From Incurvaria masculella (taxonomy: Eukaryota; Arthropoda; Insecta; Lepidoptera; Incurvariidae): a DNA stretch of 64,000 nucleotides. Of this stretch, positions 21,644-32,582 are shown in pieces (position 1 is the first letter of the stretch; each line of letters begins with the position of its first letter). A model generated the notes under the pieces. It had not been told where the DNA came from. It ran no database searches and was given only the letters and a program-made list of their open reading frames with translations. The position numbers and the translations under genes are program-made. The stretch is taken from assembly GCA_946894095.1 (NCBI GenBank), contig OX335665.1:6086001-6150000 (forward strand). The letters are read 5' to 3'.

Positions 21644-22178
21644 TTTAAGGTGGCCCAACCCGGCGGACTCAACTCATTTGCGGGCACGGTACTAAACCGT
21701 GCTGTTGCGTTATGGGACCTTCTCTGTTTCCAAGAATAAGACAGGCTCCGTGATGAGGAAGATGCAACTTGTCCACAAAAAGACAATGCGTATAGTGTAT
21801 GATTTGGTAAGATTTACGAAAACTTTAATTTCAAAACGACTTATAGCTAAAAGTAATCCACGACCGCTGTAGTCAAAAATCTAACAAAAACCAAATAGAT
21901 TATAAATCTTGATTAAATAAGCTATGTCTGATGACTAATCTTATTAAGGTGTTCTTACTTTATCATTGCGTAATCCACCTCCGAAGTTATTGTATAAAAC
22001 GCGCGAAAAATCCGAACTTTCGGACGTTATAACTTGGAAACCAAACACAATTTTACAATGCCAATGGTCATCAGACATCTAGTTCAATCAAATAGAGCTA
22101 TTTTGAGAAAAATCTTGGCTCTCTGACAAGAAATATAGGCGTGATCTTCTTTCCCCTTTTGTATGGGGAGATGAGCGG
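21644..22178 (+). mobile_element. TTAA MITE family 1, 3'-damaged copy
   Basis: TTAA (21644-21647) is followed by GGTGGCCCAACCCGGC and the family body. The right end reads ATGAGCGGGGTG and then diverges, losing the terminal inverted repeat. Confidence 0.8.
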
Positions 22179-22984
22179 GGTGAAAATTTTACTACACTAG
22201 ATAGATTCTTTTGCTAATTTATAAAGTTTCGTTAAATTGTTCTCATTAGAACTCAGAAAAAAGATATAATACTTAACTCATGCGGCACGCTATAAATAAA
22301 TAATTTAATTACATTTATTAAAGTAATGATTGCGATTTGTGATTTAAAAGATGTGGTAAAGTTAGGGGGCGCTGGAAAATAATGGATTCCCAAAGTTGGC
22401 GGTAAACAGAATAAGTTTGAGAACCTCTGGGTTAGAGGGACAAGTATAGAAAGAGAAAAGCGGTTATGCACATCAAGTTTTAGAACATCGAAATGAGAAT
22501 CTATACTATTGAATCTTTGACTGTAAACAATAATATCAGAATAGCAAACGACCTAGCGACAACTCATTGCCTCTATATATATATATGTATATGCCTCTGA
22601 TAAACTTGAGACCTTTGCTTTCAAAATATCTTAATTGGTCACGGTATGATTACAATGTGCTAGTGCAGTTTTAACGTTGCAATGTGCGTTTTTGTAATGA
22701 TGTAGAGATCGGAGCATACCTATTTCGTTTCTACTACCGCGTCTTCTTTAACGGGATACTTCGTGTCTCAACAGTCTCATATACTAACGCATTGTTTATG
22801 CGTTGAGGAGTAGGCAGAAATGATGGAACGCCATGCAGTACGATCACAGCATGATTCATACATGCTCTACGATTGTTAGTGCTACGTACCTGACCTTGAC
22901 AGTGCACTACATCACTTCTTATTAAATTACTGAACAATTTTTTATGTAAAGCACCGCATATACACATGTATGGGGTGCTTGTAC
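22179..22984. other. Non-coding stretch, no gene recognised
   Basis: AT-rich, with a short TA microsatellite near 22567-22590. No domain-bearing frame was found. Confidence 0.45.
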
Positions 22985-23230
22985 GCCTCACCTAAGAGAC
23001 ACCAGATGACGCCCATGGGCTTTTGAACCTTCTCAGCGTCTGAGATGCCAGACGGGCAGGTACTTCATCACACCATGTTTGTAGGACCCCAGGATGTACT
23101 TTGGGGGAAGTACCTCTACAGGGAGTGTATTCCACCGTTTATCGACACTGTGGATTAAGGATCGACGAATTGGACGAATTTTGACGGTGAATTCGCGTGC
23201 ATTCCCCACTTGTTGCGCGTAAAACAATGG
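22985..23230 (-). pseudogene. Remnant of a LINE ORF2 C-terminus
   Basis: A minus-strand frame contains SLIHSVDKRWNTLP followed by PPKYILGSYKHGV. The pattern of a Trp-Asn-x-Leu-Pro segment then a phi-x-x-[FY]-K tail is common at the C-terminus of non-LTR retrotransposon polymerases. It is short and isolated. A similar but independent remnant lies at 26640-26800, on the other side of the exon array. Confidence 0.45.
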
Positions 23231-24049
23231 TAGAAAGAAGACATTTATCTCTCTTCCTCTCCCCCGCTCTCTTTGTCTCCCTCACCCCCTCTCTTCCTTC
23301 TCCCATTCTCTGTCTCTCCCCCCTGTCTCCGTCTCTCTCCACTCCGTCTCTCCCCCCTGTCACCGTCTCTCTCCACTCCGTCTCTCCCCCCTGTCTCCGT
23401 CTCTCTCTGCTCTCCGCCTCTCCCCCTCTCGCTCTCTCTCCGTTTTCCCCCTTCCCTATATCTCTCACGACATACCGTGAGGGCACAAAATTAATTCGCT
23501 TCCGCCTTCTTTTCACTCGAAGGCACAAAATTAATTCGCTTCCGCCTTCTTTTCACTCGAAGAGCCGCTGTAGCAGACCGAGATGGAGGACCAACAGTTG
23601 GACTACGACAGCCCCTCTATCCCTCTTACCCCTCTCTTTTCTCTCCCTACCTCTCACTTTCTCACTCCCTTTCCCCCCTCTCTCTTATTCTCTGCTTAAA
23701 TTAATTCGCTTCCGCCTTCTTTTCACTCGAAGAGCCGCTGTAGCAGACCGAGATGGAGGACCAACTGTTGGACTACGACAGCCCCTCTATCCCTCTTACC
23801 CCTCTCTTTTCTCTCCCTACCTCTCACTTTCTCACTCCCTTTCCCCCCTCTCTCTTATTCTCTGCTTAAATTTATTCGCTTCCGCCTTCTTTTCACTCGA
23901 AGAGCCGCCGTAGCAGACCGAGATGGAGGACCAACTGTTGGACTACGACAGCCCCTCTATCCCTCCCCCTCTCTTTTCTCTCCCTCCCTCTCACTTTCTC
24001 GCTCCCTTTCCCCTCTCTCTCTTATTCTCTGCTTAAATTCATTCGCTTC

Positions 24050-24130
24050 CGCCTTCTTTTCACTGGAAGAGCCCGGGGTTGCTAGAGTCGGCGGACCTGT
24101 CTGCGCGCGTCGCTCACCTGCTTCCCTTCT
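24050..24130 (+). pseudogene. Internal fragment of the first exon inside the array
   Basis: The sequence TAGAGTCGGCGGACCTGTC and then GCGCGCGTCGCTC matches the middle of the exon at 26172-26409 (its GAGTCGGCGGACCTGTC and GCGCGCGTCGCTC) with the part between them deleted. It has no start codon and no donor. Confidence 0.7.
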
Positions 24131-24518
24131 ACCGCTCTTACCCCCTCTTGTTAAATAGTTCGTGTGATCGTATTTTTGTGTTTTTCTTTAATTGTGTAAA
24201 GGATTTTGTTTTTTCCCTCGTGTGTTCTCTTTGACAATAATTTAACTAATTGGTCTATGTCATGTTTTTTTAAGGGTTTACTTACTGTATTTTTTCTGGT
24301 TTTATGTATTATGTTTCCTCACTCACGACAAACAGCTGTTGCTCTCACCTTATGTTAGTCGTAAGTGTGTCCGGACCAGCGTAAAATCAGCGCTGTAGTT
24401 CACTCATCAAGAGGGACCTGCAGCACAAAATGCTGAGCTGGCTCCTTTTTTTTCTCCACAAATGTGTATTTTGAATTTTGTAAGTGTTCTAAGTTGTGTT
24501 GAGAAAAAATAAACGTAT

Positions 24519-24546
24519 TTTCTTTCTTTCTTTCTTTCTTTCTCTA
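24519..24546. repeat. TTTC microsatellite
   Basis: About six consecutive copies of the tetranucleotide TTTC sit within the CT-rich array. Confidence 0.85.
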
Positions 24547-24690
24547 TTTTCTCTCCCTCCCTCTTTCTTTCTCTGTCCCTTCCTATCATTCTCCCGTCTT
24601 CTCTCCCTGCCTATATCTCTCCCGATACACCATTGGTTACACTCCATAAGGTCACAAAATTAATACGCTTCCACGCTCTAGCCGATTGAG

Positions 24691-24838
24691 ATGGAGGACC
24701 AACCGTTGGACTCCGACAGCCTGGAGGAGCTCGGCGACGCCGCCGAGCCCGTCGCGGCGCCGACCTGCAAGCAGCTGCTCGAGTTGCTCGACGCGGCGGA
24801 CATGTCGGACGAGACGGAGGAGCGGTTGCGCGCGTCAC
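24691..24838 (+). pseudogene. Partial first-exon copy with about 50 in-frame codons
   Basis: It reads MEDQPLDSDSLEELGD and then a diverged but in-frame version of exon 26172-26409 up to EERLRASL, where it breaks into CT-rich sequence. It shares the leader with the true exon. Substitutions relative to the functional copy (for example Asp for Glu at ELLD) are mostly conservative, so it may have been constrained before truncation. It lacks the membrane segment and splice donor and is called a pseudo-exon. Confidence 0.7.
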
Positions 24839-26171
24839 TCACTTGCTCCCCCTCTTACCCCTCTCTTTTCTCTCCCTCCCTCTCTCTTTCTCGCTCCCTC
24901 CCCTCTATCTCCCCTCTTCTCTCCCTCCCTATATCTCTCCCGATACACCGTTGCTTACACTCTGTAAGGTAACAAAATTAGTTTGCTTCCACCCTCCAGC
25001 CGCCATAGCCGACAGAGATGGAGTATCAACCGTCGGACTGCGACTGCCCCTCTATCCCTCTTACCCCCTCTCTTTTATCTCCCTCCCTCTCTCTTTCTCG
25101 CTTCCTCCCCTCTATCTCCCCTCTTCTCTCCCTCTATATTTCTCCCAATACACCGTTGCTTACACTCTGTGAGCTAACAAAATTAATTCGCTTCCATCCT
25201 CCAGCCGCCATAGCCGACCAAGATGAAGGATCAACCGTCGGACTACGACAGCCCCTCTATCCCTCTTACCCCTCTCTTTTCTCTCCCTCCCTCTATTTTT
25301 CTCGCTTCCTCGCCTCTATCTCCCCTCTTCTCTCCCTCTATATCTCTCCCAATACACCGTTGCTTACACTCTGTGAGGTAACAAAATTAATTCGCTTCCA
25401 CCCTCCAGCCGCCATAGCCGACCAAGATGGAGGATCAACCGTCGGACTACGACAGCCCCTCTATCCCTCTTACCCCTCTCTTTTCTCTCCCTTCCTCTCA
25501 GTTTCTCGCTCCCTCTCCGCTCTCTCCTATTCTTTGCTTAAATTAATTCGCTTCCGCCTTCTTTTCACTCGAAGTGCCGCCATAGCCGACCGAGATGGAG
25601 TATCAACCGTCGGACTACGACAGCCCCTCTATCCCTCTTTCCCCCTCTCTTTTATCTCCCTCCCTCCCTCTTTCTCGCTTCCTCCCCTCTATCTCCCCTC
25701 TTCTCTCCCTCTATATCTCTCCCAATACACCGTTGCTTACACTCTGTGAGGTAACAAAATTAATTCGCTTCCACCCTCTAGCCGCCATAGCCGACCAAGA
25801 TGAAGGATCAACCGTCGGACTACGACAGCCCCTCTATCCCTCTTACCCCTCTCTTTTCTCTCCCTCCCTCTATTTTTCTCGCTTCCTCGCCTCTATCTCC
25901 CCTCTTCTCTCCCTCTATATCTCTCCCAATACACCGTTGCTTACACTCTGTGAGGTAACAAAATTAATTCGCTTCCACCCTCCAGCCGCCATAGCCGACC
26001 AAGATGGAGGATCAACCGTCGGACTACGACAGCCCCTCTATCCCTCTTACCCCTCTCTTTTCTCTCCCTTCCTCTCAGTTTCTCGCTCCCTCTCCGCTCT
26101 CTCCTATTCTTTGCTTAAATTAATTCGCTTCCGCCTTCTTTTCACTCGAAGTGCCGCCGTAGCCGACCGTG

Positions 26172-26409
26172 ATGGAGGACCAACCGCTGGACTACGACAG
26201 CCTGGAGGAGCTCGGCGACGCCGCCGAGCCCGGCGCGACGCCGACCCGCAAGCAGCTGCTCGAGCTGCTCGAGTCGGCGGACCTGTCGGACGAGATGAAG
26301 GAGCGGCTGCGCGCGTCGCTCGGCGGGATCCAGCCGCAGATCTTCGGAGGGTACAGCGGCGGGACGCTGTTGGCGATGTTGTTCGTCGCCGTCATATTTT
26401 CGATCATTC
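26172..26409 (+). CDS. Alternative first coding exon A1 of a small single-pass membrane protein
   Basis: Not recognised by name. The exon encodes 79 residues: an acidic start (MEDQPLDYDSLEELGD), an amphipathic helix (QLLELLESADL, then DEMKERLRASL), a Gly-rich link (GGYSGG) and the beginning of a hydrophobic helix (TLLAMLFVAVIFSII). It stops at a GT donor (ATTC|GTGAGG, 26410) in phase 1. Joining it to the acceptor at 33653 gives Leu at the junction and continues the membrane helix into FFGYKLYKSIRDK, a 110-aa protein. Codon use is very GC-rich compared with the flanks, a strong coding sign. I chose the ATG at 26172 because the array copies start there too. It could instead read through unspliced to 26549, but the extension is not protein-like. 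Splicing is inferred. Confidence 0.75.
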
Positions 26410-27160
26410 GTGAGGATTTTTTGTTTTCGTACGCTTGGCTTTTTGGGACGCGGCGGGTTCGCTTGGATTTCGATGAAATGTTTTTTTGGAGTGAAAATGT
26501 ATGTGCATGGTGTGGGCGGGTTATTCATGTTTCATATATTAACTCATAATTACATACTAAGCGAAATGTGGGTAAAGGTTACCACCCGTACGTTTTTTAC
26601 TGTTGAGCTTGGAATATGGCGTACGCCATGCCTTCACATAAAAGGCTTCCGGCGTTTTGGATTTTTCACGGGGGCTGCTACAAGCTCGCTAGACAGGTGC
26701 TTCTTTACGGCATGTTTGAAGGACTCAAGGATGTGCTTTGGGGGAAATTCCTTTGGCAGTTTACCTAACCTATTGATAAAGGATCTATAGGATCGGTGGG
26801 TTCTTGTTTTTTGACGCGCGACGGTTGTGTGATTGCTTAGGCTTGCAATTGAAATTGTTTGTTAGCTTTAGATAGAACGGTGAGCTTGATTTGCGCACCA
26901 CCATCAGCTACAAAAATTCCAAAGCTTTCTTTCGGTAATACCATGTGAATATGCAATGTAACCGAAAGTTAACCATCACATTTTAAGAAGACGGAGGTGG
27001 TGAAATCAAGGTCTATTTTAGTCTTCATTATTTGTATGCCAACTTAAATCAATTTAATAAGTATTAATGAAAAAAATATGGACTTAGACTAAACATAAAT
27101 GTTTTTATGTAACTGGACATGGCAAGACCACAATTATAACACTACATTTGACTTCGATAT
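26410..27160. other. Intron-like DNA after exon A1, with a LINE remnant
   Basis: No further coding exon seen. Positions about 26640-26800 in reverse complement read like another LINE ORF2 C-terminal remnant (LGKLPKEFPPKHILESFK), similar in pattern to 22985-23230. Confidence 0.5.
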
Positions 27161-27165
27161 TCAAT

Positions 27166-27930
27166 AGCGGACGGCTACATTGAACTGGATAGAAAACATG
27201 GACAATTTTCATTGCCGCTTCGACCATCGTTAATTTGATGCGATGGTACCAACCCGGGCGGGATTAAACCTACGACCTTATTTTGTAAGGAATGGGACTT
27301 TTTTATGCAACCTGACATGGCTGATACCACACAACTACCGTTATGATATTAGCCCAATACACCACAGTTCCGAAGGAATTAGGTGCCATCTTTTCATCCA
27401 ATGCGATGGTAGCAACTTGGACGAGCTTAAACCCTGCCACCCATTAGAGGAAGGGGGCCTACAGTTGTACATGGATTCCGAACCATGGAGCAGCTCGCAT
27501 TCGTGACGAAATGCACTTATCCAATTGAAAATGAGAAAGAAAGTGGCGCATAAACGAGGCGAGGATTTGAACCCAGACTCCTGGTATTTTTTTTATGCAA
27601 CCTGACATGGATGGCTAATACCACACAACTACCGTTATGATATTAGCCCAATACACCACATTCCCGAAGGAATTAGATGCCGTGCCAGGACCTTCCCTTT
27701 AGGAGCACGACTAAATTGATTTGGATGGAGAACACGGACAATTTTTCATTTCCGCTTCGACCATCTTTTCATCCAATGCGATGGTACCAACACGGGCGGG
27801 CTTCAACCCTACCACCTAGCAGGGGAAGGGGGGACCTACAGTTTTAGATGTATTCCGAACCATGGAGCAGCTCGCATTCGTGACGAAATGCACTTATCTA
27901 ACTCAGAATGAGAAAGAAAGTGGTGCATGA
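27166..27930 (-). mobile_element. Cluster of three SINE copies, tandem head-to-tail
   Basis: Fragments at about 27166-27282, 27303-27586 and 27592-27930 all carry the body of the SINE at 15459-15868 in reverse complement (landmarks GACATGG-TGGCTAATACC, CGAAGGAATTAG, ATGGTACCAAC, GGATTCCGAACCATGG). The second keeps a tRNA-like end with GGATTTGAACCCAG. Serial insertion into or next to each other is the simplest explanation. Confidence 0.75.
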
Positions 27931-28473
27931 ACTGCATGAACTATCCTTTTCAAGGATAACATTTTTTCTTGTAATGCATTTTCAAGTTGTTACCGATAAA
28001 TTAGGTAACAAGACTCCGTTTGCTGTCTTTATCGGTATCATTGTGATAATACCAGCAAATAAAATAAGTCGGATATGGGTTATCGTCCATGATAAATTCA
28101 CATGGATTGGTCATTGATTGCCACCTAGTTTATTTAGTAATCTCTGAACGCTTACGTGGCATCGCAGCGAGTAAGTTTTGAAACATCTTATAATCTCAAA
28201 AATTCGGAGTAAAGACAAAAACAGGACGCAAAATGTGATAAATTGCCTATTTATAAATATATTGTTGAGTTATTCATAAAGAAAAAAAATTTTTTATAAA
28301 AAAAAATTAAGATCTAAATAACCAGACATAGCTCAGACAAAGGAACAGCAAATGTCTATGTCAGATTGCTAAGTTAAGCAGGATACAAGGAAAAAAAATA
28401 TTTAAATGTTTTCAGATAGACAGTGTTATCGTCGTTTTGTCCATCGCATTGTGGACTGCCAACGAAACGTCGA

Positions 28474-29372
28474 CTTAAGGTGGGCCCGTAAGCATCAGAA
28501 AATTACGCTCCCCATACAAACGTAGTTTAGTAATCATTTGAAAACCACTGTTCCAATTATCTTGATATTTGGGACTTAAGGTGGCCCAACCCGGCGGGAC
28601 TAACTCATTCGCGGGCACGGTACAAAACCGTGCTGTCGCGCTCTGGGACCTTCTCTGTTTCAAAGAATAAGACAGGCTCCGTGATGAGGAAGATGCAACA
28701 TGTCCACAAAAAAGACAATGTGCATAGTGTATGATTTCGTAAGATTTAAGTAAATTTTAATTTCAAAACGACTTATAGCTAAAAGTAAACCACGACCGCT
28801 GTAGTAAAATATCTAACAAAAACCAAATAGATTATAAATCTTGATTAAATAAGCTATGTCTGATGACTAATCATTTTAAGATGTTCTTACTTTATCATTG
28901 CGTAATCCACCTCAAAAGTTGTTGTATAAAACGCGCGAAAAATGCGAACTTTCGGACCTTATAACTTAGAAACCTAACAACATTTTACAATGCCAATGGT
29001 CATCAGACATCTAGTTCGATCAAATAAAGCTATTTTGAGCAAAATATTGGATCTCTGAAAAGAAATATGGGCGTGATCTTCTTTCCCCTTTTGTATGGGG
29101 AGATGAGCGGGATGGGCCACCTTAATGGCAAGCAACAAATATCTATGTCTGCACGTGTTTGTTTTTTCGAAAAAAATATCCTGTGTCAACAAACAGAGAA
29201 CAGAAAATTTGTATGAAGTCTTGCTTTATATTTTTCAGCAAAATAAAAACGCTCAGACACAGATATTTATTGTAGAATATTAGAGACTTAATATCAAGCA
29301 AATCGGAAGTGTTTTTCAAATGATTAGTAAACTACGTTTGTATGGAGAACACTGCTTACGGGCCGTTCTTAA
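28474..29372 (+). mobile_element. TTAA MITE family 2, interrupted by a family 1 MITE
   Basis: The outer element has TTAA at 28474-28477 followed by GGTGGGCCCGTAAGC, and ends GCTTACGGGCCGTTC before TTAA at 29369-29372. The family 1 element (28576-29125) splits it. Without that insert the outer element is about 350 bp, close to the 337-bp complete copy at 45116-45452. Confidence 0.85.
28576..29125 (+). mobile_element. TTAA MITE family 1, complete copy nested in family 2
   Basis: TTAA at 28576-28579 and 29122-29125 flanks GGTGGCCCAACCCG ... GGGATGGGCCACC. Its body matches 14374-14924 closely. Because it interrupts the family 2 element, it inserted later. Confidence 0.88.
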
Positions 29373-30969
29373 ACAAGTAAGCAATTCATAACACTGTCTA
29401 TCCGAAAACATTTTAATAATACGAACAACAAATCTGGTGGATATGATCTATCTCTCTCTAATCTTAAAATTACAAATTTATTTATATATTTTTTGTAAAT
29501 ATTAAAAAAATGTGCAATAAAAAATCCAAACATTCATTGAAATTAATACAATCTAATTATATCTATGAATTTATATTGTATTGAGAACCGCTCATTCTTT
29601 TGATACGAAAGAAATGTAATAGTATGGACTTTAAAATTGGAGCTTCTTAACAAGTTTTTTTTTTTTATTTATTTATTTATTGTATTTTTAGACCGATGGG
29701 TATTACAATATAGCATACTAACATCTCACACATACGTGTATATAAAATCAAATATTATTTTTAGTTATTTTTTAAATTTTAAGTTCCAATATGTATGCAA
29801 ATTTTTTTAAAATGTTTTTGTTCAACCTGAAATGGATGGCTAATACCACAAAACTACCGTTATGATATAAGTCCAATACACCACATTCCCGAAGGAATTA
29901 GGTGCCATGCCAGGACCTTCCCTATATGACCCCGGCTACACTGAACTGGATGGAAAACACGGACAATTTTTCATTGCCACTTCGACCATCTTTTCATCCA
30001 ATAAATGTTGTTTACATTTTACATGTCTCAATATTTATATTATGACCAACCTAGCACTATAACAAGTCAGGAACCGGTTATTTGGAACGATCATTGCTAA
30101 TTCAAGTAGGTATGCAGATATTTAAAGTAATTTTGGTATGACCTTGTTATGAAACAAGGTACAGACCAGTCACTAATATTATATTTCGCAGCGAACTTTC
30201 TAAGAACACACTGTAACATGCTGTCTGTATTTTTAATATGAGGTGACTGATGAGTTTCTGTGTAGCCTTTCCTGACTTACTAGGTGGTAGGGATTATCCC
30301 GCCCGGGTTGGTATCATCGCATTTAATGAGCGATAGTTGAAGGGGCAATAAAAATTGGACCATTTTGTGTTTGTATAAATGTTTGTAGAGAGGCGTATAT
30401 ACCGGATGTAAGTTAATTTATCATAAAAACAAAAACATACGGACGTGAGATATGTCAGTTGATTTATTAATGGCTATGTGATATATATAATAAATTTATA
30501 TTATTATTTAGGAAACAGGCGCGAGCCATTGTATAGAACTCGATCAAAATATCTAAGGAACTGGTTACAAAGGAGATGTCCAACCGGAGATCCAGCGACT
30601 TTTTAGTTGTACCAGAAAACAAATCGATAACGTTGAAAACCATCGATATAATTTTAATGATGTGAATTTTAAAATATTTGAACTTTAATGTTTATTCTGG
30701 TTAATTTAATTCGATCTGAACATGCGTTGAATAACTTAGTTCGATACCAGAAAATGTAGAGCCATCTCTTATCTGATATTTCAACAATTTGTGATTATTG
30801 AAGTGTTAGAGATTATAGAAATGTTCAATCTAATCGAGAAAGTGGTACATACTCTGGGATTCAAACCCGTGGTTTTCGACACACGAGACAACCGATTTCT
30901 AAGTAAAATCGCCATTATAATGTTTTAAATTATCTCACTTACACGTTATTTTACGTCCTGTTTTGGTTA
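29373..30969. other. Intronic or intergenic AT-rich DNA with SINE fragments
   Basis: There is a T-rich run at about 29657-29690, a truncated minus-strand SINE at 29818-30003, a small plus-strand SINE fragment near 30280-30345 and a tRNA-like B-box string at about 30858-30873. No coding exon recognised. Confidence 0.5.
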
Positions 30970-30972
30970 AGG

Positions 30973-31656
30973 CTTTAGGGGGTATCCATTAAATACGTGA
31001 GGCGTTTTTGTCCATTGTCGACCCCCTCCCCCCCTTGGGATGATTTGGCTTGACTCCCTCCCTCCCCTTTGTTATTTATTTATTTCTTCTTTGGACACCA
31101 GGTGTCTCTCATATTTGTCACATTTACATTAATATGTATTGAGACAAAAGAATACAAATATAAAAATAAAACAAAAACATATCCTAACAAAAGTAATCTT
31201 GGGAGAGCGATAAACCTTTAAGGTAGTTCTTAAAATTGTCTTGAAGGCATCTCCTTCAAGCATCTTTACATTTGGAGGTAATTTGTTGTGACACACTTTA
31301 ACATATAAAGCTTTTAGATACCTTGTGCGTGCTGCAGCATGTTTGAAAAGCCACTCTTAATCTCACGTGAGATTTTTAAAAATGCGTATTTTTGGTGTAA
31401 ATACGTAAATCTGTGCTTGATTTCATTTGATTTAATCAAACAGGTCATTCATCACATATGGGATTACGAGGGAATTTTTTTGGGAAACATGTTGACCATT
31501 TTACTCAGTTTTTTCTCAATTTTACACCGTTTCTTGCGGAAAAATAAATTACGTGATTTTTGCCGAGACCACTCCTCTCCCCCGCGAAAGATTGGGTGAG
31601 ATTCGGCACAACCCCCTCCCCCCCTAAACGCCTCACATAATCAATGGACGCCCCCG
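30973..31656. mobile_element. Inverted-repeat DNA element just upstream of exon A2
   Basis: The left end AGGGGGTATCCATTAAATAC, then GTGAGGCGTTT, is answered by AAACGCCTCAC, then ATCAATGGACGCCCCC on the right. It is about 680 bp, with CT/C-rich segments just inside both ends. There is no transposase, although two short frames occur. It ends about 40 bp before the ATG of exon A2, so it may form part of that exon's promoter or leader. Confidence 0.7.
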
Positions 31657-31696
31657 AAGCTCAGTTCGCTGCGATGCTTCTTTCTAGCGCCCTAAA

Positions 31697-32036
31697 ATGG
31701 CGGACGAGTCGCCCGAATCCGTGATCGCGGGCAAGGTCGCCGAGACGGTCGGCAACATCGACATCATGTCCTCGCTCAGGCGGATGGTGCAGAACGACGA
31801 CGGCGACGTCACGCCGGAGGTCGCGCAGAAGCTCGAGAACGTGCTCGCGCGGTTCAACCTGATGACGGACGAGGAGAAGGCGCACTTCACGGACACCATC
31901 AAGCAGAACCTGGCGAGCCGCGTGCAGGCGAACCTCGGCGGCAAGATCGGGCTCATGACGGAGGAGATACAGAGTCAGATCGTGTGGCGGCTGGGCCTGT
32001 TCGTTGTGGTCGTTCTGATTCTGATCGGGCTGTTCG
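31697..32036 (+). CDS. Alternative first coding exon A2 of the small membrane protein
   Basis: It encodes 113 residues beginning MADESPESVIAGKVAETVGN. Helical, charged segments follow (PEVAQKLENVLARFNL, then DEEKAHFTDTIKQNL), then EEIQSQIVWRLG and a hydrophobic stretch (LFVVVVLILIGLF). The GT donor at 32037 (TTCG|GTATGAG) is in phase 1, exactly as for exon A1. Splicing to 33653 gives Val and then FFGYKLYKSIRDK, for a 144-aa product with one membrane helix (about residues 97-117). GC-rich codons contrast with AT-rich flanks. The helix-turn-helix patterns before the membrane segment of A1 and A2 are loosely similar (LLES-DLSDEMKERL against VLARFNL-DEEKAHF), suggesting an old exon duplication. 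Function unknown. Confidence 0.8.
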
Positions 32037-32142
32037 GTATGAGATTTTTGTTTGGGTGCGTCGGGAAGAATCGGTAGTGTTTTGTTTTATTGTATTCTAT
32101 TATTATTGTTGTTATGTCAAGTATATTTTACAGTAAATGTGA

Positions 32143-32245
32143 ATGGACAGAAAGAAGCGCGAAATGACGGAGGAGATACAGATTCAGATCGTGTGGAGGC
32201 TGGGCCCGTTCGTTGTGGTCGTTCTGATTCTGATCGGGCTGTTCG
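32143..32245 (+). CDS. Candidate duplicated alternative first exon A2' (microprotein)
   Basis: An ATG opens MDRKKREMTEEIQ, followed in frame by the copied membrane helix (RLGPFVVVVLILIGLF), and the exon ends at GT 32246 in phase 1. Joining to 33653 would give a protein of about 65 aa, mostly one basic-flanked membrane helix. Expression is unproven; it could be an inert duplicate. Confidence 0.35.
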
Positions 32246-32352
32246 GTATGAGATTTTTGTTTTGGGTGCGTCGGGAAGAATCGGTTGTGTTTTGTTTTAT
32301 TGTATTCTATTATTATCGTTGTTATGTCAAGTATATTTTACAGTAAATGTGA

Positions 32353-32455
32353 ATGGACAGAAAGAAGCGCGAAATGACGGAGGAGATACAGAGTCAGATC
32401 GTGTGGCGGCTGGGCCCGTTCGTTGTGGTCGTTCTGATTCTGATCGGACTGTTCG
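32353..32455 (+). CDS. Candidate duplicated alternative first exon A2'' (microprotein)
   Basis: Same structure as 32143-32245: ATG, DRKKREMTEEIQSQ, membrane helix and phase-1 GT donor at 32456. The spacing from A2' is exactly 210 bp. Functional status unknown. Confidence 0.35.
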
Positions 32456-32582
32456 GTATGAGATTTTGTTTTGGGTGCGTCGGGGAGAATCGGTTGAGTT
32501 TTGTTTCATTGTATTCTATTATCATCCTTGTTATGTCAAGTATATTTTACCGTTAATGTGAATGTACAGAGAGAAGTGCGAA

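Larger units (their letters stand above)
23231..26171 (+). repeat. Tandem array of degenerate copies of the downstream first exon
   Basis: Units of roughly 170-300 bp each carry a leader (GCCGCCATAGCCGACC), a copy of the start of the exon at 26172 (ATGGAGGA-CAACC-TCGGACTACGACAGC) and then a long CT-rich tract. Exon-start copies are visible at about 23583, 23753, 23922, 24691, 25018, 25224, 25428, 25595, 25801 and 26005. Most stop matching after the eleventh codon. The copy at 24691-24838 keeps about 50 in-frame codons. Positions 25018-25594 and 25595-26171 are a 577-bp higher-order duplication. The long Ser/Pro/Leu frames here (for example 23197-23913 and 25018-26413) are products of the CT-rich repeats. 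No copy has a good 5' splice site. Confidence 0.85.
31955..32582 (+). repeat. Three tandem units of about 210 bp carrying the membrane-segment end of exon A2
   Basis: Units begin ATGACGGAGGAGATACAG at 31955, 32164 and 32374. Each holds about 82 bp of the 3' end of exon A2, its donor (G|GTATGAG) and about 128 bp of intron. Units 2 and 3 differ from unit 1 by few substitutions and keep the frame and the donor phase. Confidence 0.92.

Noticed and set aside
23197..26413. Long Ser/Pro/Leu-rich frames, including 238, 243 and 272 codons
   Set aside because: They translate CT-rich repeats and cross copies of exon A1 in the wrong frame; low-complexity artefacts.
32052..32561. 169-codon frame across the A2 tandem units
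   Set aside because: It reads the repeated unit out of frame with the membrane helix and through intron sequence; a by-product of a unit length divisible by three.
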